Source of the DNA: Cryptomeria japonica
Lineage: Eukaryota; Streptophyta; Pinopsida; Cupressales; Cupressaceae
DNA: 64,000 nucleotides
Direction of reading: 5' to 3'
NCBI RefSeq assembly: GCF_030272615.1
Contig: NC_081407.1
Coordinates: 262,122,574-262,186,573, forward strand
Both the position numbers and the translations under genes were made by a program. Each line of letters opens with the position of its first letter. The first letter of the stretch is position 1. The notes beneath the pieces are model-generated. The model was not told the origin of the DNA and made no database searches. It saw only the letters and a list, made by a program, of their open reading frames with translations. Below are positions 10,299 to 22,556 of this stretch, one piece after another.

Positions 10299-13200
10299 GT
10301 AAATATCTGGAACACATTTTTTCTTCCTATTTCTCTTGCTGTGTCTAGCCTTTTTCTATTATAAAAACGGATTGCATATAATTGTAAAGATGTAGGCAAA
10401 CCTACTTACAGTCCCTTATGGACGTGGGTTGTAGACCAAAACTTCAAAATCAGAGCAACAATGCTACTTGGGAACAACGGTTGACTTGCTGTAAATATGC
10501 TACTGTACAAAGTGCTTACCCATCTTGCTTTTTTCTTCTGACTCATAAATACAAGGCTATATTTACGTTTGGTATTGGTAAGTGGTAACAATGTTGGTTT
10601 TATGATATGTCCGAGGAAGCTGGATAAGCAAGCAAAACGCCTGGATTTGTCTGATAAACTCGATGTATTTTCTTATTTGTGCACTTGCTATAAGTATAAC
10701 CATCAATTTTGCTACCGTTAGGTCTGCATCATTAACATTACTGGTTCTTATTGAATATTGGTTCTTAGTTATTTGGAGTAGTTTTTTCAATTACTTATAT
10801 TTATATTAGTAGATGTAATTGAACCAAAATGGCTGTCTTTCTAAGCCTATTAATGAAGGAAGTCTTCAGAGTCAGGTCATCAAGTCCATTGTGACAAAAG
10901 TTAGAACAAGACGAACCACCTAACCATATTATACTTTTAAGCAGTTTAGTGTGACTACATACTATCCAACGTCTGGAGACTCTAGAACGTGGTTGCTACG
11001 ATAAATTGAATTAAAAGATCTGTCATTTTTTATGTCATTTCATTCTAGGTCTTTTTGGAGAATATTAGTGAGGTGTTGAGATGTCCAAAACTATCCCTGT
11101 AATTATAATTCTGTTATTTGTTTCTGAATCTTATAATTTTATGTATTTTAGTGATTGTATGAAGATGTATGTGAAGTCTATACTTGCCTGTAAGGGGTGC
11201 CATTTATTTATTTTGTGGTATTATGTTAAGGCTTTACTTCCTTGTACTTGGGATTACAATTTACTGAGCATGATCAAGTTTGGTGATAACATATTTATGA
11301 TTGATCTAATCAAGCTAGCTGAACAAGCTGTCACACTTGGAGTTGTGGCTTTTGCGCTCTTTTTAGCTGTAATCTTTGCCACAAGTTGGTCTATAACTTT
11401 ATCATTGCAGAGTTCATTTGAATTATTACACCTTTGTAATTTTTAGTTGAAACCAAATCCTGTAATTGATATTCATTGCTGATTATGATTCAATTTTGGA
11501 GTTGTGTATCTTGGTAGTTTTATCAAGATGAATGAGAATGCTTTGCTTGCTTGCACAAACGATTGTGATCAACTGAGCATCAGCAGTCTGGATATTTTAA
11601 TGCCAAGTGAGGTCGGGGAGTGGGGTTGTAGTTTTTAGGGGCATCAGATCTTAGTGTGGTGATTGATATCAGTAACAATTTTGTATTATTAATTGATCTG
11701 GTCAAGGTAGCTGAACAAGATCTGGCTAGTCTCTACGTAAAGTTCAGATAAGCAAGCTATCTTTTCTTATTTGTGCACTCATTACAACTATAATATTTGT
11801 GCACGACCTTACCATTATTCTTGAATTTTTATGACTCTTGTTGTGAGTTGAAAGTGTGATGATTCTGTTGCTTGGGGCTGTTGGTGAGGTATTAGAGGAG
11901 CTCAAAACGAAGCCCATAATTGAGTATCTTTTTCTTATTTTTCAATATTTTAGTTGTGTTTCTAACTATTTTGGTAATTTTAGGAAGATGAATGAGAAAG
12001 CTTTACTTGTTTGCATGAGAGATGGTAATCAACTGGGCATCAGCAGGTTGGAGATTTTTAGTTTGATGATGATCATCGACAAATTGTCAAATTCCAAGTT
12101 CAACTCTAATCCCTGTGATTGTAGGTCTTGCTGTTTATTGTTCAGCCTTGCAATTTATTGCATTTTGGCGATTTCATAATATTTATGAGAAGGATTTTTT
12201 TTTGTGAGAGGAAAGAAAATCAACTGGGTATGGGTGGTTTGAAGGTTTCAAGCTTGACTCTACCTATGAAGAGTCATAGACTACTGTTGTAGGTCTTAGG
12301 GTGGTTTTCGACTTTTCATTACATGTTATTGTTTCAGAGCTACAAATCTTCATATTTATGTGTCACTCTTCAGAGAAAAACCTTTCATTATGTCAACTGT
12401 ACCCAATTTACTGAAAAAAAAGCCCTCTTTCATAAGGGAGAGTATTTAAGATTGCCTTGCCATTTCATGTTCTTGTAGAAAGTATTAAAGCTCCAAAATA
12501 CACACACTAAAGGGCTGCCAACTAGATTAATAATTTAATTCCCAAGATTCTTAACAATTAGTTTCCCAACTACATCCCAATGCAAGTGGATTACCAACTT
12601 TGCTTCTGTTAAGTTGTCAGATGAAAATTTGGGAAAATGATAGGATGATAAAACTTATTCTATAGGAAACATTCTTGCGCTAGTTATATGATGGAAAAAG
12701 ATACTGTCAAATCACTGTAAGTTGCTTTGGGCCTCGGTAAATCATATTAAAGTTTACTTAAGTGGCAAAGTATCCCTGAGTTTGACACAAATTTTTGGGA
12801 GGTAAAAAGTAAATTAGACTAATCATGCAGTCAAAATTCACTTTAAGTTGCTTTTGGGCCCCAGTTAATCATATAAAATTTTACTGAAGTGGCAAAGTAT
12901 TCTTGAGTTTGACACAAATTTTTGGGAGGGAGGACTAACCTATTCTTGAGTTTATGCCCAATTTATTAAACTCTTAATGCTACTTACTGAAAAATTAATT
13001 AAAAAGTTTCATGATCATTATGAGTTAGGTGGTTTGTCGTCAACCCTTTGCAGAGTTTACTTTTTGTTATGTGTCAGGGCCGCTCTTACTATGCAACTTG
13101 CTGATTCATCTCTTGGGTACAAGTGTGCGAATATGCTGTAAATCAGCCTCATTGACGAACATGGATCACTGTAAGGTTAATACAGGCCAGACAAGAGTCA

Positions 13201-16200
13201 GCAGTGACAATACATATCTAATCAGCAGTGTCAGAAGGAAGTAGGATTGTAAAATTCTGTTAATCATCACCAGATTTACTTGATGAACCAGTTTAGTGCT
13301 TTCCTTCTTCTATGTAAAAGATTTACATTCATTTCACTCTTGAAAATAATGAATAATCATCTATTTGTTTGTATAAGATAGGCACATGCATTTCCATAAA
13401 GAATGCTGTTTGAATCATAATCATAATTTTTTTCTTAAGCAACAACTGTCTGTTGCATAAATCTGCTCCATGTCGTAACAACCATTAAAACTATAACCAA
13501 GCCAAATGTCAGCAAAAGTTGGAAAGGGATGGGAAGCTCAAGAAATCGGACCTTAAACTTTGTTTGGCAAGACTTCATTACAAGAACATTATTGTCTTGG
13601 TGGTCACTCATCAAAATTGGGAGATTTGGACAGATGCACATGTATATCTCATTTTCACTTGGTACAAAATATCTGATAATCCTTTTTCAACTACGTCTCT
13701 CTATTTTCTTTGTAAGTACTTCACATTGAGATGTGATTTTAAATTTCTTCTGGCATTCCAATATTTAGATATATGAAAGCATGGTAAGCAGGAGAGGTGT
13801 CTCCACTTTCCTGGGATGTTTCTGGCATGGTAAATGGGGGACATTTCCATGTCCCAGGAGATTTGGCTCCAATGTTTACTGATGTGTCATGGATGGTTCT
13901 CAGAGACTTCTTCAGGAGTCTCCACCATCTCCCATGGTAATTTCCCATTTTAACTTGAAAAAAGAGAAGCAAAAAGAAGAAACTCTAATAATCATAAAGG
14001 GGCCTCACCATTCCTATCACCAATAAACCTGAAAACACTAAATAATTTAGTTAAGGGGATAGAAAACCATTCTTTTGGTGTTTGTGTTTTGGTGCTTCCC
14101 ACAACACTCCTCACTCCAGTCACCACCACTCTCCCTTTGGCTCTTTCTGGCTCCTTTTTCCAAAAAATGTTCTCCTCATTCCAGTCTCCCATCCCTGCTC
14201 CCAGATACCCTTGTATGAAATCCCTTGTACGAAAGCATATTTGAAAGATACCCCCTGATGTCATCAGGTTCTGTGGAAGAAAAACTAATGTAAATTATGT
14301 ATATGCTTCGCCTGATATTTCTTTGGTCGTGATTATCTTGATGAACTGTTTAAGCTGTATATTTCTTGTATGAAAGCATATTTGAAAGATACCCTTGTAC
14401 GAAAGCATATTTGAAAGATACCCCCTGATGTCATCAGGTTCTGTGGAAGAAAAACTAATGTAAATTATGTATATGCTTTGCCTGATATTTCTTTGGTCGT
14501 GATTATCTTGACGAACTGTTTAGGCTGTATATTCCTTGTATGAAAGCATATTTGAGAGATACCACCTGATGTTCATGTAATCAGGTTCTGTGGAAGAAAA
14601 AGTTATGTAAATTATGTATATGCTTCACCTGATATTTCTTTGGTTGTGATTATCTTGATGAACTGTTTAAGCTTTATATTGATGTTCTTCTTTCATTTCC
14701 AAATCTATGTTTTCCGTTTCATTTTGATGAGTTTTCATAATATAATCACTGACTCTCCCTTATCAGACAAATTAGAGGGTAGTTCTTAGGGAAATATCAA
14801 CTAAAATATGTCGTTTAGCTTTTGTCAAGTGGAAACTTCATCCATCACGTGTCCTTTCTTAAAGTAAAACAGCTAACAGGTTTTTTAAACATTTTTGAAG
14901 GCCTGAGATGGTATTTTGAAGCGCTTCATGCTTATAGATGCATAGTTCTTTCATCAATTCAATATTTTCTATTATTTGATTATGTGCTTATTGTTTTATG
15001 TTTGCATCATGCAGGAATCTTACAGAGCTGGATTTACAGGAAAATGACATTGATGATCGAGGAGGCTATTGGCTAAGTTGTTTTCCAGAGAGCTGTTCAT
15101 CGTTGGTGTCACTAAATTTTGCTTGTTTAAACAGTGAAGTGAATTTTGATGTCCTTGAGAGGCTTGTAGCTAGATGCAAATGTTTGAAAAGTTTAAAACT
15201 TAACAAGAATGTGACACTAGAACAATTACAGCGCCTTCTGGTGAGAGCACCTCAATTGACTGAACTGGGTACAGGTTCGTACTCTCAAGAGCTTAAGTCA
15301 CAACAATTTTCAGATTTGGAAACTGCCTTCAGCAACTGCAGGGATCTGAGACTATTATCGGGATTCTGGGAAGTGTCATCTCTATATCTTTCTGCAATTA
15401 ATTCCGTGTGTGTGAAGCTGACATTTTTGAACTTTAGCTATGCCACTCTACAAAGCTGGGAGCTGGGGAGACTCATTGTAAATTGTCCTCATTTACAACG
15501 ATTATGGGTAATACATTCTTTCTTTTCATCGGAATATAAATTTGTTTTGTTTTTCTCAATACTGCTCAGAAAGTATTGGGATGTCTAATCCTTTTTTCTT
15601 TTCTTTGAGTTCCATTAGCTTATTTATAGGCCATTTTGAGTGTTTGTGAAAACTTGTTGAGAAAGTATTTGGTTACGTGATTGTAGGTTCTAGACACTGT
15701 GGAAGACAAGGGACTTGAAACTGTGTCTTCAAGTTGTAAGGATTTGAGAGAACTGCGGGTTTTCCCAGCAGATCCTTCTGGGCAAGGTCAAGGCTATGTT
15801 ACTGAAAAGGGCATTGTTGCCATCTCTAAGGGATGTCCTAATCTTAAATATGTTCTATACTTCTGCAGGCAAATGACAAATAGTGCAATTGTCAGAGTAG
15901 CACATAACTGCCCGATGTTGACTCATTTCCGTCTTTGTATTATGGATCCACATCGGCCAGACCACCAGACAAATGAGCCCATGGATGAAGCTTTTGGAGC
16001 AATTGTAAAGAATTGTAAGAATTTGCAGCGCTTGTCATTATCGGGTTTGCTTACTGATAAGACTTTTGAATATCTTGGCCTTTATGCAAAGAACTTGCAA
16101 ACTTTATCTGTGGCTTTTGCTGGAGATAGTGATAAGGGTATGCAATATTTGTTACAAGGTTGCCCAAAGCTCCGAAAGCTTGAGATAAGGGATAGTCCGT

Positions 16201-16442
16201 TTGGGGATGCTGCACTGCTATCAGGACTTGACCGATATGAGTCAATGCGCTCATTATGGATGTCAGCATGCCATGTCACACTGAATGGTTGCAATATCCT
16301 TGCACAGGAGATGCCTAAACTTAATGTTGAAATAATTAAGGAAAATGATGAAGATGATGACAACAGGATTGAGAAATTATATGTTTATCGGACTCTTTGT
16401 GGGCCAAGAACAGATGCTCCAAGTTTTGTATACACATTGTGA
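9847..16442 (+). CDS. TIR1/AFB-family auxin receptor F-box protein, three exons
   Basis: Exons 9847-10298, 15015-15507 and 15687-16442 join to 1701 nt, giving 566 residues (Arabidopsis TIR1 has 594). Both introns are GT-AG. Known of the family: the F-box (about residues 3-43, [13 protein letters not shown] to SLVCKTWY) docks to the SKP1 subunit of an SCF ubiquitin ligase, and the leucine-rich repeats bind auxin and Aux/IAA repressors in the nucleus. Hallmarks seen: [14 protein letters not shown] (residues 68-81), [39 protein letters not shown] with Arg397 at the TIR1 Arg403 position, and [10 protein letters not shown] with Ser432 at the Ser438 position. The C-terminus DAPSFVYTL resembles AFB2-AFB5 more than TIR1. 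The start is chosen because ATG at 9847 begins just before the F-box, as in AFB2. Oddities: Arg73 at the TIR1 His78 position and FIRNMYA where FIGNCYA is usual. The gene looks intact. Subclade not assigned. Confidence 0.95.
11080..12290. repeat. Old degenerate repeats in intron 1
   Basis: Related segments recur at irregular spacing of about 400-450 bp. AAGATGAATGAGAATGCTTT near 11526 resembles AAGATGAATGAGAAAGCTTT near 11985, each followed by a diverged form of GATCAACTGAGCATCAGCAG. A third, weaker relative (AATCAACTGGGTATGGGTGG) lies near 12218. The segment ending in AGCTGAACAAG also recurs, near 11320 and 11710. This looks like an ancient tandem expansion now blurred by mutation. Confidence 0.6.
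12707..12955. repeat. Tandem duplication in intron 1, period 124 bp
   Basis: TCAAATCACTGTAAGTTGCT at 12707 recurs as TCAAAATTCACTTTAAGTTG at 12831. Both are followed by GGGCC..GG/AGTTAATCATAT, then by AAGTGGCAAAGTAT, then by GAGTTTGACACAAATTTTTG. Two copies lie head to tail. Confidence 0.85.
14209..14700. repeat. Three-copy tandem repeat in intron 1
   Basis: The marker GAAAGCATATTTGAAAGATA occurs at 14231 and 14401, and with one change at 14542. An extra short copy at 14372 sits 29 bp before the second. Each full copy continues through ATCAGGTTCTGTGGAAGAAA, TAAATTATGTATATGCTT and TGATATTTCTTTGG. Spacings are 170 and 141 bp. The repeats end about 300 bp before the exon 2 acceptor. Confidence 0.9.
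15015..15507 (+). CDS. Auxin receptor exon 2 (middle LRRs)
   Basis: The acceptor is CATCATGCAG|GAATCTT and the donor is TTATGG|GTAATA. It encodes residues 151-315, running through [41 protein letters not shown] and [13 protein letters not shown] to LQRLW. All correspond in order to TIR1 LRRs 5-10. No stops or shifts. Confidence 0.95.
15508..15686 (+). other. Intron 2 of the auxin receptor (179 bp)
   Basis: Short GT-AG intron between LQRLW and VLDTVED. Phase 0. T-rich, with nothing else in it. Confidence 0.93.
15687..16442 (+). CDS. Auxin receptor exon 3 (C-terminal LRRs)
   Basis: The acceptor is GATTGTAG|GTTCTAG, in phase 0. It encodes residues 316-566 and ends at TGA 16440-16442. It contains [50 protein letters not shown] and [11 protein letters not shown], which are the family's strongest signatures, then an acidic ENDEDDDN stretch. 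It lacks the roughly 20-residue tail that TIR1 has after its last shared motif. Confidence 0.95.
   Translation, partial: VLDTVEDKGLETVSSSCKDLRELRVFPADPSGQGQGYVTEKGIVAISKGCPNLKYVLYFCRQMTNSAIVRVAHNCPMLTHFRLCIMDPHRPDHQTNEPMDEAFGAIVKNCKNLQRLSLSGLLTDKTFEYLGLYAKNLQTLSVAFAGDSDKGMQYLLQGCPKLRKLEIRDSPFGDAALLSGLDRYESMRSLWMSACHVTLNGCNILAQEMPKLNVEIIKENDEDDDNRIEKLYVYRTLCGPRTDAPSFVYTL
16239..16260 (+). promoter_or_regulatory. Degenerate miR393-site position
   Basis: In TIR1, AFB2 and AFB3 the microRNA miR393 pairs with the codons for a Met-Arg-Ser-Leu-Trp-Met segment. The same residues (SMRSLWM) are encoded here. Against the miR393 complement as I remember it, this 22-nt site differs at six positions. Four of them fall opposite miRNA bases 5, 7, 8 and 11, which matter most for plant target cleavage. 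I therefore read it as a lost or very weak site. Confidence 0.6.
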
Positions 16443-19400
16443 TCAGATAATTGATCTGTTTACATTTGAATGTCTGCAAGGTTATTGCTATATGTTGAAC
16501 AATCTACAGAAAACATGTTTTCAGGACTTGTGTGATCTTGCAAGACAAGAGGCATGGGATAAAGGTACATTGACTTTGACAGGTGACTTGAGGAAGCAGA
16601 TCGAATTTGATAATGCATTGGTGCTTTATGGTCATTGGTATTAGAGGCTGCAAATAACAAATAATCAGATTCAGGTACTTGGTCATTGGGCTTAGCAGAT
16701 CCATCTTCTAGTGGATTGGATTTATTAAGCTGCTGGTTGATAGCTATGTAATTGCTTTTTTTAATGTCTTCTCGGGACTGGTACACCCTGCATGACAATT
16801 TCACTGTTTAAATAGCCTTCTTTAAAAACTCATTAAAAGTAGTTTTTGACTTTTAACTCTCAATTCCTTCATTTTTCTATCGTTTCTGCAGCAAGAGTGA
16901 AACTTACGATGTGATGTTCTCCTGTACATCTGCTTTGTGGCTTAAATAGTTTGTGCGATGAGAAAAAGAAAGAAACATTTACCATCATGTTAAGGTCAGG
17001 TTTCAATTGGCACGCTGATTAAACCAACATGTAGATGTTCCCCAGTTCTTTCAATGAGTAATGGGCTTTATAATCATACCATATCTGAGGTTAGTCACAG
17101 TTATAATTAATGCCAAACAGGTAGTGTACAATCATCATAAGATATTGCATGTGGTGGCCTATCTGGATGGTCTGCTAGCATTTGTGCACTTCCTACTCAT
17201 TTAAGAAAAATGCTGAGCTAGAATTATAATGGATACTGGCCTTCTCATGACCAAGTATGAGTGTGAGCTCAGAGAGTGGAAGTTTTCTGCCTGAAAAATA
17301 CCCCCTAACACGTTTACCTTGAAATTCTTTGAATGAGATGGACAGGGTGGAGAGGTATGGGAAATAGGGCTTGACAGAAACTGGTCAGTTTTCTTGCACT
17401 ATTGGATCAATTGGACAAGGACAAGGCATCTTCATATGAGCTGCTCATTTACTTTCTGATTGTCATTTAATGTACCACTGACAGTAGGTCTTAAATGCTT
17501 TCTTAGTATAAGGGTTCTCTTGTTAGATTGTCTTTTGTTTTTAGGTTTATTTTGGAACTTTGTTTTTCAATGGCTACAGCTTGGTTTTTGATAGTAAGGC
17601 ATCAGCCTTGGACAATGTATATCTTCTTGTTTATTTAGAAAACAGTAAACACACTGCATATGGAAGGTTTGGCTCCCCAATATTTACAATCACTCCTAAT
17701 TCTTTTCAAGCAAGACATAGCCACTGGGTATGTGTTGGGAGTCAAATTAATGTATTCAAGTGAAACCTGCTCAATATTCAAGAGAATCAAAATTCAAGAT
17801 AAGTTCAGTTACTTCCCGATCATTTACAGTTCATTTGTTGTCAAACTTGAAGCAAAAAGAATGAAAGGGTTAATTTTTCAGGATCAGTATATGAGTAAAG
17901 GATATGTCATTCTGGCTAGTACTTAGAGTAATACTTGTATTCCTCTTTTCATTATTATGAGATACAAGCCCGTTTTCATTTATCAAGCATATGCTTCTTT
18001 TGATCAAGTAGAGATGTTGTAGCTTATATGCTTGTGGAAGTAACAACAAAAGCTTTTGTTCTCCTTGAAATTACTGGGTCTGATCTCAGCCTGAAACATT
18101 CAAATTTTTTACAACTATTTTATTTTTGGAATGCTAGGTTGTGATATTTTTTAATTTGTCTAGTTTTCGGCAAGCTTTCACTATCAATTGTGATGGTGGT
18201 ATCACAGCATTCAGGGTCAAACTAGTGGTATAATAGCATTCAGGGTCAAACTACTGGTACAAAAGTTGCAAATTTTGGATTTTCAACTCAAAATACAAAA
18301 TTTGAGATTTTGGATGCTCAATCTTCCTGTCTTTCGCAATGGGCTTCTACTAAGAATATAAAAATGTTATCTCTCCTGGCATCATGATGAGACATCCACA
18401 ATGGGTTCATTCTCATCCAGTTTCATAGAGGATAAAGAAACATAAAAACATCATATTTTGAGGAAACTATTAAATCTTCAGTGAAGAGAGAAGACTCTGA
18501 ACCGGACTGACAAACATCCGACTGGTTCTATTAGCAAGTAAAGTATGCCACTTTTACTGACGAGTTAGAGGATTGGTGGGAATTTCAGAACCAAATAAGA
18601 GACCCACATAATGATAAGTTCACTGTGTTAGCTATGTTGCTATTAACAAGTGGTACCAAGTGAATCTATTCGTCACCTCTGATCTTGACTAAAACTTTGA
18701 TTCATCAGGAATTACACCCCCATGAAGGGGATTATTTTTGTTCAACATTATCTATTTTCTCAATGGAATATTATTTCGTTTTCCTCGGCAGTTCCTTGTC
18801 AGGGCAAATCTACAGATATTATTAGTATACTTTACAGTGGACCCTCTCTATTAAAAATAATGTATCCCAAGTTAACTCAGAATAAGCTGCAAGGTCCTTA
18901 ATGAGAAAAAATGATCTCATTCAATATGAAAGGTTGAATAACTTGTAGTTCACGAGTTTGACAACTGGGTATATAGAAATGTAAGGAGGTAGGCTGCTTG
19001 AATACATTGTTCCTAACCTGTTGCGTGAACTCAAATGGAACACGTAAGATTGATTTGAGGTGGATTTTAGCATGTTACTGTGTTCTTTAAGGCTATTTTT
19101 GTTCAAGTAAAGCAATACAATGACTCAAAATTAATGCTTTCCCGTCACTTAACTATCCACCACAACAAATAAACTTATTCGCTTGCCTTGTTTTGGGAAA
19201 ACCAACTTGAAAGTCCATGGATATCCTCTCCAATAGTTGATTAAGAACTTTTATTGGTATATACAATTCCAAAATTAGGTTTCCTCTATAATACAAATCT
19301 ACTTATGAACTTAGCTTAATCCATTTCCATTTATGTTTGACAAATATACTGCTCCAAGTTGATAAAGATTTTCCCAACCCTAAAGTGACCAGCTATTTTC

Positions 19401-19513
19401 TAGGTTTGGGCCTATCCTATGAGAAATTTGGTTGTCCCTTGGAGGCACATGCCATCTGTTGAATTTATATAAACACACGTATGTGATGTAGTTATAAGTT
19501 GTCCTCTGACATT
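16443..19513. other. 3' flank of the auxin receptor and intergenic DNA
   Basis: The 3' UTR must begin at 16443, but I could not fix its end because no AATAAA-type signal stands out. Nothing in the 3 kb looks coding. A short 31-bp tandem pair (AGCATTCAGGGTCAAACTA at about 18206 and 18237) is the only clear local structure. Confidence 0.5.
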
Positions 19514-19780
19514 TTATCTTTTCCAATCATGTAATTTTTGAAATGCCTTTTCAAATATAGTATTTTCTGCATATTGCTCCTCATAAGCGTTGAGGATGGG
19601 TGGCTCAATATGCATGACACTGCGTATGGTTGTCATTTCTGGAACCTGAGGTGAAGACAACATATAACCTATATAATTGGGTGTACTTTTCATGTGCTTG
19701 CTTTCAAAGTGGATTTGATGAATAAAACAGTTTCTTTTCCCATTGGGTAATGCTTCTCCTTCTTCGCTAACACATGATTC
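19514..19780 (-). CDS. Possible terminal coding exon of an unrecognised gene
   Basis: On the minus strand a good splice acceptor (TATCTGTCTTTTCAG, reading into 19780) is followed by 88 open codons and a TAA at 19516-19514. The peptide is mixed and non-repetitive (ESCVSEEGEALPNGKRN at its start, FEKAFQKLHDWKR at its end), unlike the low-complexity frames around it. I do not recognise the family. Upstream exons would lie above 19.8 kb and I could not find them with confidence. It could be a real last exon, a gene fragment carried by a transposon, or chance. Confidence 0.3.
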   Translation of the reverse strand, partial: ESCVSEEGEALPNGKRNCFIHQIHFESKHMKSTPNYIGYMLSSPQVPEMTTIRSVMHIEPPILNAYEEQYAENTIFEKAFQKLHDWKR

Positions 19781-20343
19781 CTGAAAAGACAGATAACAGC
19801 TCAAATTGGTAGAAAATGATTCTTTTTTCCTTCAAAATAAGATTAGTTTGCATTGCATGCCTGGATGCATCAGTCTCAATCTCAAAATGGTTACTGCATG
19901 TTAGGTAAATATAAGCCAGAACATTTGGAATTGCGCTTCAATTCATGAAAATTTCTTTGTTGAACTCTGCAAATCAAATGACTTACCACACGCTGAAAAA
20001 GCATAAAGGACAAACAGTTTTGGAGAAGGAGGTTATGAATTCAGAAACCTATTGAAAAATATCACCAACTTCTTTTAACTCTCCACCAATCACGAATCTC
20101 AAATATACAAATGACTAGTTTGAAAACTTTAATTGAGCAGAAGTTTGTTTCTTTATGAAGTCTTCAACACGTATTGTAGATGTTGCATATGCAACCACGA
20201 TGACTTACAGAAAGATAAGGAATTCCATCCAAGTACACACACAAGCAGGAAAAAAATAACGAGTACACAATAAAAGATATTTAATCCCCAACCCATGATT
20301 ATAGCTTGCAAAATTTCTGGATTAACCTATGTAATCTTATTTA

Positions 20344-20486
20344 CTTCATCAGATCACATTCCATGATCCATCATCAGGATGAGCTGGTGAAATATGTGGA
20401 TTCGACCATGTACACAATCAATTTTCCTCGAGAGCGATCTAATCCTGATGTTGGATCTTGGAGTGTGATCTGAAATGTTGATGAAG
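20344..20486. repeat. Imperfect inverted repeat (foldback)
   Basis: The left arm at 20344-20380 (CTTCATCAGATCACATTCCA onward to CATCAGGAT) is matched in reverse complement by the right arm at 20442-20486 (ATCCTGATGTTGGATCTTGG onward to GATGAAG). The loop between them is about 60 bp. The right arm has an extra 8 bp or so. It could be a small foldback element or the end of a larger repeat. No target duplication was identified. Confidence 0.7.
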
Positions 20487-22556
20487 AAAATAAGTTTACA
20501 TTTTATCCAGAAATTCTACAAGCTAAGTACACAATCAGGAAAGAAGTAATGAATGGTTGATGCACAATATTCCTGTAGGAACCATCCTTATATTTGCTTA
20601 CAACAGTCTTCCATGATCTCCATTATGAGTTTGATATGGAATAGTTTCTCGTACTCTTTCAACTTTGCATCCTCCTTTATTGCTACATTTGCAGTGATGT
20701 ATATTAGCTTCAGTTTAGCATCTAATCACAAATATGTTTTAATTAGATTCTTCTAATATGCACATTGTGAATATAAAGGATGTCTGAAAGTTTGATTTCA
20801 AACATTTAGGATTTGATCCATCGTCGGTTTTTTCCCAGTTATTACAACAAAACTGGGGAATTATGCATTTGGTAAAGACAATTAAGTTTAGCATTAGACA
20901 TCCATGCTACTTTGTGCTAGAGTTTTAATATAGGATGAGCAGGTTATGTTTATCACTAATTTATTACAAAGATAATTAAGAAGTAATAATGAATACTGGT
21001 TGCTGGTATTGGTATGTTGTGATGGTAAAGTTGTGGTGGTGGTGTTCTTATCATCAAGATTCAAATTCTGTTGGAATGTTTTGATGGGTCAAGATCTCCG
21101 TAAAATTAAAAAAAAAAAAATGTCGATTGTAAACTGAAAAAGAAGAGTCTAGATTGAATACATATAAGACTGCAGTTAAATGGGGCTAAGAAAGAGAAGA
21201 ATTCATGTGCACGATGGAAGCATAAATAAATGGAGGGCAAAACAATTAAAATCTTTATCATGCAATAAATTGTCTTAATTAAAAGCAAATCCTTAAGTGG
21301 GCACCATTTTGAATTCACAGTCACCAGAACGTGCCAAATAGTTTTTTTCATTTAATACAATCTGAAAACTATAGGCTCTTAAAGAAAATGAAAAAAAATA
21401 CTAGTTTTGTGAGCAATTATTTTAATCTGAATACGGAATGCTAACAAACCATACCTTCACAAGGAGTGAAGATAAGATCACAATAATTAGAAAGAAAATC
21501 ATTAAAGCTGTTATTGTTTCCCCGTTGTGGTCTACAATGTGGGCATAACATCCACAAATTTGTCTTATCTCGAATTTGGACACATGTATATATAAATATA
21601 ATCCTGACAACAAAGGGTAACATATTAAAAAGGTGATCCCAACCTTGGCCTTACATAAAACCCTAATAGAATATATTCCTATAAACCTATGTTATAGTCT
21701 GTATCTTGGTTAGATTCTAATGAATATTCTAAGTTATTTAGAACAATTAACAAGCTTTATGGAATAGTGTAGTCATGGATGGAGGGTTTAGGTAAGAACT
21801 ATTCAACTATGCAGTCAACATAAAAAAACATTTGATGAATTCATGATTGAGAAAAACACAACAAATTGAATGTAATAATGATTTGATTGATCAATACTCT
21901 TTGTTACACTTGCAATAAAATGAGATTTCATTCTTCAAATACAAGGAATCATAGGTACAATTAGTGCATGTATACGTGGTTATAGGCTTTTAAGTTGATA
22001 TGCAATTTTAATGTAAAACTTTCTTGAGCTAGTGACAAGCTATTTATTGATTGATTACCTTCCAACTATAGAATAAATGATGTTATATACCACGTGCAAG
22101 GAAGTAGGATGTTAGTGTCATCTGGCAAGGTGGGGTGATGCTTAATGCAAAATGAAAGGTGTAGAAAGATTTGTCTCGTACGAATGTGGTAGAGATGCAA
22201 ACATGAGAACATGTAGGTTCTAATCTTGAACCTTCTAATGACTAATGCTCTTGTACATGCCTTTAAATGATGGTGCATAGTTCAAATGAACAACACACCA
22301 TTGAATTAGGTCTTCCTTAAGAAATTTGACGAGTCACATCACATGAAAATATTGTGGTGTGTTAGAATATGACGTGTTGATGCTAGATTGGATACTTTGG
22401 GAACATGTAGTGTAACATAGTATGATTATTGTTTGCAATGTTGATGGATTCAAAGGATGATTGAAACAAGAATATTCCTTTGTAGTATGAATTGATTTAA
22501 AAAACTTGCAAAATAAGAAAGGTGCGGGAATATACACGAGGACTCATCAAATACCT
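20487..22556. other. AT-rich intergenic DNA
   Basis: Nothing is supported here except a short A-run at 21108-21120. The small reading frames look random. Confidence 0.5.

Larger units (their letters stand above)
10299..15014 (+). other. Intron 1 of the auxin receptor (4716 bp)
   Basis: A very long first intron between a clear GT donor and AG acceptor. It holds no convincing gene. The reading frames within it (for example on the minus strand at 13992-14264) lack coding character. It does contain three separate sets of local repeats, listed on their own. The AT-rich, T-rich composition suits an intron. Confidence 0.9.

Noticed and set aside
11081-11446. 121-codon hydrophobic frame in intron 1
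   Set aside because: Made of T-rich intron sequence within a degenerate repeat; hydrophobicity comes from base composition.
16051-16804. Minus-strand frames over and after auxin receptor exon 3
   Set aside because: Shadows of the true + strand exon, with no independent coding evidence.
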